NCBI GenBank assembly: GCA_037783415.1
Contig: JAZGTN010000007.1
Span: 5,849,501 to 5,913,500 of the forward strand
Reading direction: 5' to 3'
Length of the DNA stretch: 64,000 bases
Source of the DNA: Leptasterias polaris
Lineage: Eukaryota; Echinodermata; Asteroidea; Forcipulatida; Asteriidae
In this document: positions 29,683 through 42,624 of the stretch, piece by piece
How positions within the stretch are numbered: position 1 is the first letter of the stretch
Layout of the letters: the number at the start of each line of letters is the position of its first letter
The notes under the pieces: model-generated
What the model was told of the DNA's origin: nothing
The model's input: the letters and a program-made list of their open reading frames with translations, nothing else
Databases searched by the model: none
Translations under genes and position numbers: made by a program

Positions 29683-31419
29683 TCACCAAAGATCTTTAAT
29701 TTAACTAGTAGTTAGAAAGTTTTGCATCGCACTAAAGCTTTTGCTTCTTACAAAATTGTAACAAAGGAAAGAGAATTTGAAAGTTGATAAAGAAAGTGTT
29801 TAGAGAGCAAAGAAGGTGTTGTTATTGTACATTTTTGTAAACTGGTTTATTTCTTGTCAGTTATTTTTATTTATTCATTTTATGTGAGTTTTGTAAGGCT
29901 AGATGAAAAATTTATATCCATTTATGACAACTTGGTGACAGATCAAAAGTACTGCTAACTTAGATTTTATTTTGATGATCCACTCAGACAAAACTTAATG
30001 TTGAAGCTAATTTCAAATAGTTGCAGTACAATGGGAGAGTTTGAGCCACTTCAATGGCAGCATGACATGATGGGTAATTTTCAACTGAATGGACTATGGA
30101 GTTCAAAGCAAAGATAACTAGAATTACTCAGTCGTCTAGCTTTACCCAGTGTCACCAGAAGCTTCAATAGGTGGTGGTTTTAGGTCAGTTTTCCCCGACA
30201 CCAAAGACCATCAAGCGTTAAAATGAAGGAAATAATTCAGGTTGGAAACTTGCATTCTGAAAAAGTCAGGAATGAGCCCCAAAACTCCCCCAAAATATAC
30301 TTTTAGACCCATTTAGACCAAAGTGACATTAAGGCATGGTTAGGATGTTGACAAATTTCCCACTGGAAGGGTATTGACTACAACGGAATTTTACACCACT
30401 TTGACGTGAGGTTTGAGACTTGTAATTGTTTTCCCACTCATATGAGGACTCTATCCATAGGAAAATGAGTACATGACAAAAACTAATTTAACCTTAGAGC
30501 CCCTCTACTGGCTCTTCACTAACGACTATGGCCTCAGCAAAATTGCTTTTCTTCTAATACGCAAGTAGTTAAAAAATCAATTGGACCATAATGCCTGGTA
30601 GAGTCTCCCTGAAACACACTTGAAAATCTAGGGGGGAAAAAACTCCACTTTAACATGAGGACTTGAGCCAAAACCTTTGAAGTAATTACACTCGAAAACT
30701 ATAATAATTATAGGTCTAATGCTGTATAGTCGATCAATAATGCAGAGAAACAAAGAGCAGAGGCTGGGTATCTCAGTTCAGCCCAACCCAAGAAATCAGA
30801 CAAAACTGTTCATGTTAAGTTAAAACAGCTATTAGAGCAGAACAATGTAAAAAGAAATGCTATTTAAACCCGTTTGTTTGTCATTTAATTATACTTTGAT
30901 ACTTCTGAAATGTTAATAAATATCGTTCACAAAATAAAGCCCCTACCTCAAGGTTTTTGGGGAAAAAAACACTTCAGCTGTTGACAGCATGTGTCAAAAT
31001 GACAACACTTTGACAATGAAATCTGTAGGATGCTGCTTTCAAGATGCAACAAAAAGCAGCTATGGAAAACAACGCTCCAACAATAAAGGACAAAACGTAA
31101 ATGATGACGCCACAGGGCTTTCACAAATGTTTCTATAAAGCACTAGAGAATTGGTATTTAGATGCTTGTTTTTTTTACAATTAAAATCTGTTAACTCTCG
31201 CGTGAACTCAGTTTCCTTACTGATTGAACACATTTTAAATGAGTTTTATGAAAGATCACTTGCTGATAGTTTTTTTTCAAACTGGTCTTTAAGATTCAAC
31301 AACATCTTTGTAAAAATTTGCGCGTAGGCACTGGCCTTTGTGAAAATTCACACCATTAGAGCCAGAAAGAACAAATCAATTCCTTCAAAGTGGAAGTAAT
31401 TACCTGTGACTATTGATGG

Positions 31420-31666
31420 CCCTTCAGTTACCATTGACGTACAACACTAAACTGTTCATCTTCAAAATGACCAAACTCTACTGATTCGCATCATTTCAGT
31501 AACGAAACAAGCTTTGAAAGGAAGTCAAGATACTGCAGGCAGAGAACAGGGTGACTCAAATCTAACTCTTAAAATGTCATTCTTAAAAGCAGTTGATCAC
31601 TTCACGATTTAGTACCTGTTTTTAATAAGTCTCAAACTACAGCTTCATCATGATAGTTGTCATCAC
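31420..31666 (+). promoter_or_regulatory. orphan lectin 5' region, copy 2
   Basis: Second instance of the lectin 5' region joined to the 102-bp repeat at the word ATGCCTG, as at 22500-22743. Confidence 0.65.
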
Positions 31667-32026
31667 ATGCCTGACCCCATGCTAAGCATGATCAGTTCAG
31701 CAGTGCAGTACTCACCAACACGCTATGGTACCTCAACATCCAAACTACTGGACTCTGATTATGGTGGTATGCCTGACCCCATGCTAAGCATGATCAGTTC
31801 AGCAGTGCAGTACTCACCAACACGCTATGGTACCTCAACATCCAAACTACTGGACTCTGATTATGGTGGTATGCCTGACCCCATGCTAAGCATGATCAGT
31901 TCAGCAGTGCAGTACTCACCAACACGCTATGGTACCTCAACACCCAAACTACTGGACTCTGATTATGGTGGTATGCCTGACTCCATGATGAGCATGATCA
32001 GTTCGTCAATGCAGTACTCAGTCTAG
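31667..32026 (+). repeat. 102-bp tandem repeat with open frame, copy 2
   Basis: Three nearly identical 34-codon units and a partial fourth, open for 119 codons and ending Q-Y-S-V-stop. The first three units are more alike here than the units of copy 1, suggesting recent homogenisation within the array. No recognised domain; coding status unproven. Confidence 0.6.
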
Positions 32027-32374
32027 AACCGTATGGTAACTCAACACCCGAACTGTTGAACTCTAATTAAGTTGGTTTACCTGATTAAATGCTTTAAGCA
32101 GGATCGATTTGCAAAACTCATTTTAACACATTGGTTAATATTAATTTTGTTTGATGAAATCTATTTGTATTTATGATGTATTAATATGGAGAGACAATAA
32201 ACCTTGCAATTCTGAAAACTATACAAGATTAACCAGTTGGATTTGCTGTAGTGTTTAAAACAAACTCAACATGAAGAAATGAAAAGACAATTTTGTATCA
32301 AAGAAAAGAAGAGAGCAGGTACAAAACTCTAGGGTAAGATTAATTATATTGAAAGTTTTAAAAGGCAAAATTAC
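32027..32374. other. degenerate repeat units and spacer, copy 2
   Basis: Decayed 102-bp units to about 32110, then AT-rich spacer matching 23150-23376, with about 60 bases (near 32225-32290) that copy 1 lacks. Confidence 0.5.
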
Positions 32375-32577
32375 CTGTGATAAGAAACTTCCATCACGTT
32401 CCAGCTTGGAAGTCAAGTTCAGATTTCATCTGGAATTGTGATATATGGCGCCACCACAGGACCTGATCTGTCCATGCTGGGCTGTGATTCTCTTCACTCA
32501 TAGATTATGGTCATCAAAGATGAAATCACACTTGCAGGTTGTGACACCCTCGATCACAGAAACCCTTGAAAACATCA
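32375..32577 (-). pseudogene. exon-like segment with shared internal stop, copy 2
   Basis: Same borders as 23377-23579 (TTTTTCAG acceptor, ACAG/GTAATT donor) and the same in-frame TGA between the two readable halves. Differences from copy 1 change a few residues only. Confidence 0.4.
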
Positions 32578-33740
32578 CTGAAAAATAAAAGAGATTGAAA
32601 TAGTGAGCTGCCTCAGAAACAGTTTGAAACTTAGTTCAACTTCAATTGCGATTCTGTCATCAAAGAATTTTGGCTGCGGGGCAAATTCATTGCTTTGAGA
32701 AACAGGTAACAATATACAAAACATCATTATTACTTAGGTAGGGTCGAAACAAAAATAGATTTTTGTAAACGTTATGCTGATTTACATGCCAAATTACAAA
32801 GGAACAAACAAGAGTCACATGTGAAGTTTCAGCCGATTAGAGTGTCTACTACATTGTAGCTGAAAAACAGCAAAACTTGTCAAGGTATTTTCACAGGAAC
32901 GTCCAAATTATCCGCATTTAGCGAGCTGACAGCAGTTATCAACCGCATGCCTGGCCTAAGCATTAATGAGTGGACACCAACCCTCAGAAATTTGAGATAC
33001 AATTCATGCATAAATCCTTTCTCATATACAAATATTTTAAGGTGAAAAATCATCAATACTATAATACAACGATTATTATACCTTCTAAAAATAGTAACAC
33101 TATCAACAGCTAAAGTTTTAAAGGTCTTTGATTTTTGGAAAACTTACCAATCTATGACCATTCCTTCAAATCCACCCTTTTTCAAACTGCATTCCCTAGT
33201 TCTTTGTAATTTTTCATTTTCCTAAAGTATATCGAGATTTCTTCCGGTTATGTTTTGAGCTATCTAACATTATCTATTATTATTGTTATCATTGTTTATC
33301 ATATTAATGCAACTTTGATATTTTCTCTACTTTTGAATTTTGTGTATTTATCGATCAAAAAGTTAGGCTTCTTACTCCATCATTTGAAAAAAAGGCTACA
33401 CTTCTGCCGTTGACATTGTGCGCCATTAGGAAAATTGACATCATCTGTGGAATGCTGCTTTCTAAAATGAGACTTTTGGTGACACTAGGTGGCAGTACAC
33501 TTATCAGGTAAAATCCGTTGTTGTCGGAAATGTGCGTATACTCAGATACACGTATACAATGGAAATTTACTTGGAAAGTCTGCTGTCACCAATGCAAAAA
33601 AAACGACATTCAAAGTGAAGCTCCTACAAATAAATTCACATATTAATACAGGAGAGCAGTATTCAAAATGACTGGTTTTACACTCAAGCAAACTCAGTTT
33701 CCTTATTAATTGAACACATTTTAAATGAATTTCAGCAAAG
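32578..33740. repeat. intergenic duplicon, copy 2, last part
   Basis: Nearly identical to 23580-24750. CTCF-core-like motif CACTAGGTGGCAGTA at 33483-33497. No gene. Confidence 0.7.
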
Positions 33741-34135
33741 ATCACTTGTGGATGGTTTTTTCAAGCTTGTCTTTAAGACTCAAACTCATCTTTGAATAAA
33801 TTTGCACGGTGGCACTGGCCTTCGTAAAATTTCATATCATTAGAGCCAGAAAGGACAAATCAATACACACAAAGTGGAAGTAATTACCTGTTTCTATAGG
33901 TTGCCCTTCAGTTACCATTGGTAACAAATATTGACGTACTACACTACATTTTACCTTCAAAACTACAAATTTCTAAGGATCCTCATCACTTCAGTAAAGA
34001 AACAACCTATGAAAGAAAGTCAAGATACTGCAGGCAGCGATGAGGTTTACTCAAATCTAACTCTTTCAAATGTATTCTTAAATGCAAAACTTCAGGATTT
34101 GGTAAAATTAGTCTCAAACAACGGCTTCATCATGA
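33741..34135 (+). promoter_or_regulatory. orphan lectin 5' region upstream of D
   Basis: Same structure as 24751-25144: X-box GTTACCATTGGTAAC (33911-33925), TGACGTAC (33932-33939), then cut off at the start-codon area by the antisense reverse-transcriptase fragment. Confidence 0.65.
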
Positions 34136-34453
34136 CCAGAAATGCAAACAATCAAGCTGCTGTTGCATTGAACTTGTTTGGTCATTATTACGATATGTTT
34201 GGACCAACGACATATCGTCTACGTATTTGTAGTGAGAAACCTCAGGGGAGCCAGAAACAAAGTCATTTATCATTGCTAAAAAAGCCACCGGCCCTAATTT
34301 AGTGCCTTGGGGGACCCCAGCATTGGTTGATTCCCAGCTGGAAATACTACATGTACCATTATATCGAACAGCTTGGCTTCTGTTGGATAAAAAACTACAT
34401 ACCCATGGAATAATTCAAGTACGAACACCAAGGTTAAGAAACTTCTCAACAAC
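34136..34453 (-). mobile_element. LINE reverse-transcriptase fragment, antisense (duplicate)
   Basis: Base-for-base counterpart of 25145-25462, including VPQGTKLGP and YVDD motifs on the minus strand, showing that the insertion predates the C/D duplication. Confidence 0.85.
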
Positions 34454-34627
34454 AAAGATCACTTGTGGATGGTTTTTTCAAGCTTGTCTTTAAGACTCAA
34501 CCTCATCTTTGAATAAATTTGCACGGTGGCACTGGCCTTCGTAACAATTCATATCATTAGAGCCAGAAAGGACAAATCAATACACACAAAGTGGAAGTAA
34601 TTACCTGTTTCTATAGGTTGCCCTTCA

Positions 34628-34656
34628 GTTACCATTGGTAACAGATATTGACGTAC
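34628..34656 (+). promoter_or_regulatory. RFX-type X-box plus CRE-like site, copy D
   Basis: GTTACCATTGGTAAC (34628-34642) and TGACGTAC (34649-34656), identical to the pair upstream of C. Confidence 0.5.
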
Positions 34657-34860
34657 TACACTACATTTTACCTTCAAAACTACAAATTTCTAATGATCCT
34701 CATCACTTCAGTAAAGAAACAACCTATGAAAGAAAGTCAAGATACTGCAGGCAGCGATGAGGTTTACTCGATTCTAACTCTTACATTTGTATTCTTGCAG
34801 TTCACTTCAGGATTTGGAACGATTTATATGCTTTTAAAGGTCTCAAACTACGGCTTCATC

Positions 34861-35844
34861 ATGATAGTTGTCATCACATGCCTGTTTTTGACTTTGATGG
34901 TACAAACATGCCAGAGTGAAAACCAACAACGATTCATGGAAATGTTGTACTTGGCTGAAAACCGAGCCTTACTGAATCATGTGTTTCAGTGGAAGACTGT
35001 ATCTTCTCCTGTGAGTTGTGGGCGAGACTGCTCTATGGATCCACAGTGTGCATCATTCAACTATCATATCATAAGAGGTATTTGTGTGTTGAATAATGCC
35101 AGCAGAGCTCACAGCCCTGATGACTTGGTTGGGATTTAAGGAAGTGCCTACTATGATGACAACTTTGACACTTTGGCAATTTCACCACCCAGCACTACAA
35201 GCTACAGTAGTTGTCTGGAGTTGTATCAAGCTGGTTACCGTATCAATGGTTTATACACCATCTTTCCTACAAGTCTGACTGATGGGTTAAAGGTTTACTG
35301 CGATATGGAGACAGATGGAGGAGGCTGGATCGTGTTCCAGAGGAGACAAGACGGCTCTGTTGACTTTGACCGTACCTGGGCTGAATACCAATCTGGGTTT
35401 GGTGATCAACAGAAAGAATTCTGGTTGGGGAATGATATCCTGCATGACCTTACTGGATCAGGACAATGGCAGCTCAGAGTAGATATGGAAGATTGGGAGT
35501 CCAACACATCTTGGGCTTCTTATGGTGAGTTTGCTGTTACAGGTGACAAGTACACTCTCCATGTTGGTTTATATGATGCTCGAAGTACAGCAGGTAACCC
35601 AATGAACTATCATAACGGATATTCATTCACAACAAAGGATCAAGACAATGATGCAGCAGGTGACAATTGTGCAGAGAGATTTGGAGGTGCATGGTGGTAT
35701 GAAAACTGCCATTATGCTAGTCTGAATGGTGTCTACTACCCTCAGGGACTTGTGCCATTTGGGATGGGAATACAATGGCGTACCTGGAAAGGATTGTATT
35801 ACTCTCTGAAGAAATGCAGCATGAAAACACGGCCAGTCATTTAA
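34861..35844 (+). pseudogene. PAN-fibrinogen lectin copy D, one nonsense codon
   Basis: Full-length twin of gene C (327 codons plus stop) with the same mosaic N-terminus. A single C-to-T change makes TAA at 35137-35139 where C has CAA (Gln) in the G-I-Q-G-S linker just after the PAN domain. The whole fibrinogen domain downstream remains open, and it could be translated only by reinitiation. One other visible change, ATC to AGT (Ile to Ser) before the first PAN Cys, also separates it from C. The near identity implies recent inactivation, an allele, or a base-calling error. Confidence 0.88.
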
Positions 35845-38487
35845 AATCAATGTCTGTAACCCTGAGATCCAACACTATGACCAAACTTAGAAACAACAAT
35901 TTTTATCATGACAATATACTGCATACTTAAACTATTCCTCGGTTATTCATGTTTTATAATATGTCTCGAAAGGTCAGCCTTGGTTTTCGAATAGATGCAG
36001 ACAGCCCCACGGATAAACCGTCAACGTTTAGGGAACAGAGTCTGTACATCTTTGTTTGGAGATTTATCAGTTCATTCCTGACTTTCCATGATTTTCAATC
36101 AAAATGGCATTGAATTTGACCAAAATTCCTCCTTGGAATTTAAAGAGCAAATTGTTGTTGAAAACTACTGATGTCATGCTTCAGTTTTCACTATAAAAGA
36201 GTTACGAATGAGCCAAAATTTCCATGTACAAAAATGTATAGACTCATGTAGACCAGAATGACATCACTAGATGTTTAGGTTGTGGACAATTTTCGCACAG
36301 GAAGGGTATCGAATACAATGGCATTTTAAACTGCTTTAATGTACGGTTAATAAAGACCTGTCATTTTGTCCACACTCATGAGGACTCTATTTATTGGAAA
36401 ATAAGTACATCACAATATGAATTTGACCTTCGAGCCCCTATTTTCTTTAATTTCGGCAGGCTTGTCACTAATGACTATGGCCTCAGCGAAATTGCGAATA
36501 TTATCATACGCAAGTTACTAAAAAATCCAGTGGACCATACTGGCTGATGAAGTCTCCTGAAAATCTTTTGGGGAAAAAACACAACTTAAATTGGCTGCAT
36601 ATTGTGCCACAGCACCTTGTAAACCATTACATGGTGCTATGCAAAGTAATAGGTCTCATACTTCAACACGTTACTCCACATACCTTGTAGGAAAAATACT
36701 GAGCGCTTTGAGACGCCCATCGGGAGTAGATAAAGCGCTATATAAGAACTGCGTATTATTATCAGTCAAAGAGTTATAGTCCCCTTACTCAAGGATTGGA
36801 AAAAACAACTACTCTTCGGCCGTTGACATTGTGCACCAAAAGGACAATACTTTGATATTATCTGTTGCATGTTGCTTTCTAATGGGAGACTTTTGGTGAG
36901 ACTAGGGGGCAGTAGACTTACCAGGTATCAGGCACAGGTTGCCTGTGTCTCTTGTTAAGGAATGGAAAATTATGGATTGCTTTTTCTGTTTCAATTGCCA
37001 GAACAAAGAGAGTTTTACGCAAGCATTCATGGAAGTTTGAAATTTATTAAATATTTGTAACTTAGATGATGTCAAGAAAAACAAACACTTCTGTATAAAA
37101 GTATAATTCTTCATTATTAAATTTATATTAAAAAAATACTAATCTTAATTGTGTTAAGAAATTGAGAGAAAATTCTAAGAAAGGTGGAAAAGGACAATGT
37201 TGACAGAAATTGAGCTGCAGAAATAAGGAGTGATATTAAATTTGGATTCTTTACATGGCACAGTTTGATTCCTGTTTACTATAAGTGAAAAACACAGCGC
37301 TTACAGAAGCAGAAAATCTGGGCTTAACAGAAGCACATAATCAAAGATGCAAAGAAGTTTACCTGTGCACCATGTAACACATTCCTAAGCATTCTTTGCT
37401 TACACAGCAAGTGCACAAAATTGGCACTAAGCCTGTAGGCGGAGAATGGTGACCGGAAATTAGAAATCCGGCAGAGAAAACTAAATATTGGGCCTAAGAA
37501 GGCGAAGACTCTACCATAAGATTCAGATGAAAGATGTAAAGAAAGATCAGGCACTGATTGCCTGTGTCTCTTGATAAAGAATGAGAAATTATAGATTGCT
37601 TGTTCTGTTTCAATTTCCAGGAAAGAGAGTTTTACGCAAGCAGTCATGGATTTGTTTTTAATCTTTTCATTTGAAAATTTGTTTTTATTTGTAACTTAGA
37701 TGATGTCAAGAAAACTAACACTTCTGTATAAAAGTATAAGTCTTTATTATTAAATTTATAGATTCAACACCATTTATTTCTTAATTGTGTTAAGAAATTA
37801 AGAGAAAATTCTAAGAAAGGTGGAAAAGGACAAGGTTGACAGAAATTGAGCTGCAGAATTAAAAAGGAGTGAAGTTCAATTTGGCTTCTGCAAACATGGC
37901 ACGGTTTGATTCTTGTTTACTGTAAGTGAAAAAATCAGCGCTTACAGAAGCAGAAAATCTGGGCTTAACAGAAGCACATAATCAAAGATGCAAAGATGTT
38001 TACCTGTGCACCATGTAACACATTCCTAAGCATTCTTTGCTTACACAGCAAGTGCACAAAATTGGCACTAAGCCTGTAAGCGGAGAATGGTGACCGGAAA
38101 TTAGAAATCTGGCAGAGAAAACAAAATATTGGGCCTAAGAAGGCGAACACTCTACCATCAGATTCAGATGAAAGATGTAAACAAAGATCTGAACTGAAAG
38201 TAATGCTGTTTTATTTCATGTATTAACTAGGGTTCACATGTAATGCTAGACTTAACTGACTTGCCTCTAGGTGGCAGCAGATACTTGTTTACATAATTCT
38301 AAGCAATGGAGGCACACACTCATTTTCAAAAACAATGTATTGATCACAAAAGTCTGCTGCCTCCTACTAGCATTTCAAACACATCTCAATTGTTCACATG
38401 ATGTGTAACAGATGAGTGTCTGTTGAGTTTGCTTTGCCACTTGGCACTGCATGGTATTGTGAAAAAAACAGAAACTCAGATACAGTT
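35845..38487. repeat. intergenic duplicon, copy 3, first part
   Basis: Matches the flanks of B and C. It carries the LINE tail (36671-36767), ACTAGGGGGCAGTAG (36901-36915) and a local tandem doubling of about 640 bases (the 'cgcttacagaagcagaaaat' segment at 37300 and again at 37938) that the other copies lack. A decayed motif pair lies at about 38266-38360. No gene. Confidence 0.75.
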
Positions 38488-39267
38488 TTAACCCTTTCAA
38501 TACCGCATTTTTTATAGGGGTCACACTGCTGTGTACCGCATTTTTTCACACACACACACACACACAAAAAGCAACGTGCAGTGTTCACATTTTTTCAATC
38601 TTGATTTTCTGTGTGAAGACATATTTTTGTGGAAAAACTTTATGCATACAATTTGTAGCTTATGAAATTACCTTTTATATGATGTCAAAATTGTATACAT
38701 TATCTTTATGTCCTTTGTCACCTCGATCAGCACAAATGGGTCGAGGCCCGCCGGGTCCACGCCCAAGCCCACGGCGTTGAACGGGTGCCGTGCTCGGTCC
38801 AGCTACCGGTATATCGTCAGGATAGTTGTCATAATTGAACGTGCCTGGCGACGAAACATCACGAGTTTCATCTGAATCTTCACTAGGTTCTTCTTCAGAT
38901 ATTTCTGAGTCCAATTCGGAGTCACTTACGACAAATATTTCAACCAAAACCTCCAGGTCACGAACAGCCATGATGGTGATTTTTTGTCGGGAAAACGGAA
39001 GCGAGAAATCTGGAAGTACTGCTGCATGCAATGTAATTTTTCTCGGAATATCGTAATGGCGACCCCCTATACAATACACACCATTGTGAAGCTCGATAAA
39101 CAAGCTACCCGTCTATATAAAGGTCAACAGCAGAGGGCGCCAAACAAAATAATTACAGGCTCTCAAACGCCGCTGCTTTTTGTGTCGAGTAAACTCGACA
39201 TTGGTACGGAAGCACTACACGGCGCACTGTCGAGCAAACTCGACAATGGTATTGAAAATGGTATTAA
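38488..39267. mobile_element. piggyBac-type element with TTAA target duplications
   Basis: The element occupies 38492-39263, flanked by TTAA at 38488-38491 and 39264-39267. The other duplicon copies have the uninterrupted site (about 18419 and 28862). The left end CCCTTTCAATACCGC and the right end GGTATTGAAAATGG are inverted and match the piggyBac pattern (CCCTTT start, TTAA target). Subterminal palindromes GTCGAGTAAACTCGAC lie near the right end. A (CA)n run lies at about 38549-38564. At 772 bp it is too short for a full transposase, so it is a deleted derivative. Confidence 0.88.
38675..38971 (-). pseudogene. piggyBac-type transposase N-terminal remnant
   Basis: Minus-strand frame of 98 codons inside the element, starting ATG at 38971 (M-A-V-R-D-L-E-V-L). 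It is rich in Asp, Glu and Ser (SDSELDSEISEEEPSEDSDE), then Pro- and Gly/Arg-rich. An acidic N-terminus is usual for piggyBac/PGBD transposases, but the catalytic DDD region and the C-terminal zinc finger are absent. The assignment rests mainly on the surrounding TTAA and inverted repeats. Confidence 0.5.
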
Positions 39268-42200
39268 GCAAGACAAGTTTATACTTGTGAGGTCAAGCAT
39301 ACTTATTCAAGTGACTTAAATTATTACCTAATTTTATATCATTACTGATTTCAAAGTAATTAATCCAATTTACATACGATTGTGAAGAACAAGTTAGACA
39401 GTAAATTTGAGGTTGACCAAAAGCCTTTTAGAGGATTTAAAAAAAAGTTTTATTCCAAAATTTCATTAATTGTAGGCGGTATTTGGAAATCTAGACTAAA
39501 GTTTGATTAATCTACATATTTAATAACTTAAATTTATCTAACTGTTTATCAATAGTGATTTTGAAAGTAGTTATCTTGATTATGATTGTGGAGTTAATTA
39601 CACAGCAAGTTTGTGGTTCGAAAAAAGTTGATTTGATGTCAGTTTCAAATGTTGCAGCAAATGAGTAGACATGATCCACTGTCTTTATCTGTAAGGATAA
39701 AGCCAAACACTGGTCTACAAAGCAAATGGTTTCATTTTATAGACATGCAATGACGCAAAACTCTGAAACTGATTTTGATATTACCACACCCAATGAACGT
39801 TATTTGTATCAGTAATCAAGCATGCAAGGTTAAAGGTAACTGTCGGGTTTTAACAGCTAGTATGTGGTGTTATTCACAAGCCTTGAAGTGTAACATCAGA
39901 TGCACGAGCTATACAATGAGTGACTTTTAGACACTAGGTGGCAGCAAACATGGTAGGTATTTTTCCGGCCTTGCTTATGGAGTTCTGGGTACAGTATTTC
40001 AATGAGAAATGGTGTCACCAAAGATCTTTATTTCACTGGTAGTTTGAAGTTCTGCATTTGCACACAAATTTTTGATTTTTACAAAATTGTAACAAAGGAA
40101 AAATAATTTGAAAGTTGATATTAATTAAAAAAGTGTTTAGATAGCGATTAAGGTGTTGTTCTTGTAAATTTGTGTATACTGTTTTCTTTCTAGTAGGGTT
40201 TTTTATATTAATTATGTTTATGTTATTTCTGTAGGCCCTAATGCTACATACAAAATTGAAGTCCATGTATGACAACTCGATGACCGAACTGACTTCAAAA
40301 GTACTGCTAATCTAGATATGGTTCTGAGGATCCACTTAGACAGAAATCCATTTTGAAGCTAATTTTAAATAGTTGCAGTACACTGGGAGAGTTTGAGCCA
40401 CTCTGCTGGCAGCATGACATGACGAGTAATTGTTAACTGAATGTGTACATACAGTGTACAACACTACTTTTGTAGTTTTAATTTAATACATATTAAAGCA
40501 ATGTTCATCAACAAGGCCAACAATGTCTTTAACTTTCAATACTTTAGGAGCTGTACTTATTTACTGATAAACGGTTAATCAGTGCATCACTCGCACTGAA
40601 AGTGGCAATTTACCAAATAAATGAAGTTCAAAGCATCAACTATTAGTATCTAAGTATGTGTCAGTTCAAGGTGTCACTGACGATAACTCTAATATATACA
40701 TCTTATCTACAACAAGTTTGGGTCGGTCTTCCGAGGCAGCAAAGACCATCAAGCGTTAAAATGAAGGAAATAATTCAGGTTGGCAACTTTTATTCTGAAA
40801 AAGTCAGGAATAAGCCAAAAACACCTCTTCAAAAAATGTTAAGACCCATTTAGACCAAAATGACATTAAGCACTGGAAGGATAATCGACTACAACAGCAT
40901 TTTACACCATTTTGGCGTGAGGTTTCAGACTTGTAATTGTTTTCCCACTCAAATGAGGACTCTATCCATAGGAAAATGAGTACATGACAAAAATTAATTT
41001 GACTTTGGAGCCCCTCTTTAATTTCGGCTGGCTCTTCACTAATGACTTTGGCCTCAGCGAAATTGCTTTTCTTCTAGTATGCAAGTTTTTAAAAAATCAA
41101 TTGGACCATAATGCCTGGTAGAGTCTCCCTGAAATACAATTGAAAATCTATGGGGAAAAAACAAGTTAATAAAAAATCCAATGGACCATAATGGATGGTA
41201 GAGTCTCCCTGAAACACAATTGAAAATCTATGGGAAAAAAAATCACCACTTCAACATGAGGACTTGAGGCAAAACCTTTGAAGTAATTACACTAGAAACC
41301 TATAATGATTATAGGTCTAATGCTGTATAGTGGATCAATAACGCTACCATGCAGAGAGACAAAGAACGGAGGCGGAGAATCGAGTTCAGCTCAACCCAAA
41401 GAATCAGACAAAACGTTTATGGGAAGTTCAACAGCTACTTGAGGGGAAAAATTGCAACAACCCAAAATGCAAAAAAAAAAATTATTCCCGACTGACAACA
41501 ATCTTGTGTGAAAGGTACATACTGACCTACAATTCCATGAACTGACACGCGCAGTATTGTATTAAATTGGATGTTGTCCGCCGTTTGTGAAAACGAAAAA
41601 TGTATGTTTTTAGTGAATTTTCAATTCCACAAACTGTCATTTTTTACTTTATCGCTAGTGAAAAGTGCCAAATTATTGAGAGTTCAAAGCATCAAGTCTC
41701 CGCTGGGTTGAAAATACCCTGACATTTTGCAGGAAAACTTAAACATGTATATGTCAGTTTAGGGTGTCACTGTCAGTATCTCTAATATACAAAAGTTTTA
41801 GGTCAGTCTTCCCAGACACCAAAGACCATCAAGCGTTAAAATGAAGGAAATAATACAGGCTGGCAACTTTTATTCTGAAAGCTTCAGGAATAAGCCAAAA
41901 ACTCCTCTTTTGTAAAACACATTAAGACCAAAATAACATTAAGGCATGGTTATGATGATGACAAATTTCCCACTGGAAAGGTATCGACTACCACAGCATT
42001 TTACACCATTTTGACGTGAGGTTTAAGACTTGTAATTGTTTTCCCACTCATATGAGGACTCTATCCATAGGAAAATGAGTACATGACAAAAATTAATTTG
42101 ACTTTGGAGCCCCTATTTAATTTTGGCTGGCTCTTCACTAATGACTATGGCCTCAGCGAAATTGCTTTTCTTCTAATACGCAAGTAGTTAAAAAATCAAT

Positions 42201-42360
42201 TGGTCCATAATGCCTGGTAAAGTCTCCCTGAAATACACTTGAAAATCTATGGGGAAAAAAACACCACTTCAACATGAGAACTTGAGGCATAACCTTTGAA
42301 GTAATTACATAGTGGATCAATAACGCTACCATGCAGAGAGACAGAGAATGGAAAGTGGAA
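39268..42360. repeat. intergenic duplicon, copy 3, second part
   Basis: Continues the block after the piggyBac-type insertion, more diverged than copies 1 and 2. It has the motif CACTAGGTGGCAGCA (39942-39956) and two local duplications: about 41080-41240 ('atgcctggtagagtctccct' units) and about 40720-41100 repeated at 41795-42200 ('agaccatcaagcgttaaaat'). No gene. Confidence 0.65.
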
Positions 42361-42582
42361 GTAAGTTGAAGTAATTACCTGTAACTATGGGTTGCCCTTC
42401 AGTTACCAATGACGTACTACTACACTGTTCATCTTCAAAATGACCAAACTCTACTGATCTGCATCACTTCAGTAACGAAACAGCCAATGAAAGGAAGTTA
42501 AGATACTGCAGGCAGAGATGAGGTTGACTCAAATCTAACTCTTACACTTTCATTCTTTAATGCAGTCACTTCAGGATTTGGT
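42361..42582 (+). promoter_or_regulatory. 5' region of lectin gene E
   Basis: Shares 'gttgcccttcagttacca', TGACGTAC (about 42411-42418), 'gaaaggaagttaagatactg' and 'tctaactcttacac' with the other class I copies, but the X-box has lost its right half (GTTACCAATGACGTAC). This gene may therefore be controlled differently from C and D. Confidence 0.45.
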
Positions 42583-42624
42583 ATGATTTATATGCCTTTA
42601 AAAGTCTCAAACTACAGCTTGATC

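Larger units (their letters stand above)
26854..31419. repeat. intergenic duplicon, copy 2, first part (no LINE insertions)
   Basis: Near-identical to 16399-22499 minus the two LINE insertions, so it preserves both empty sites (30369 and 30567). It contains the LINE tail at 27681-27776, the CTCF-core-like motif at 27910-27924 and two inverted motif pairs (28634-28746, 29571-29682). The undisturbed 'gttttaagcaag' at about 28859-28870 is the empty site for the piggyBac-type insertion in copy 3. No supportable gene. Confidence 0.8.

Noticed and set aside
34861..35844. Programmed stop-codon readthrough or recoding in B and D.
   Set aside because: The two stops are different codons at different positions, and the sister copies have sense codons there; ordinary mutation is sufficient.
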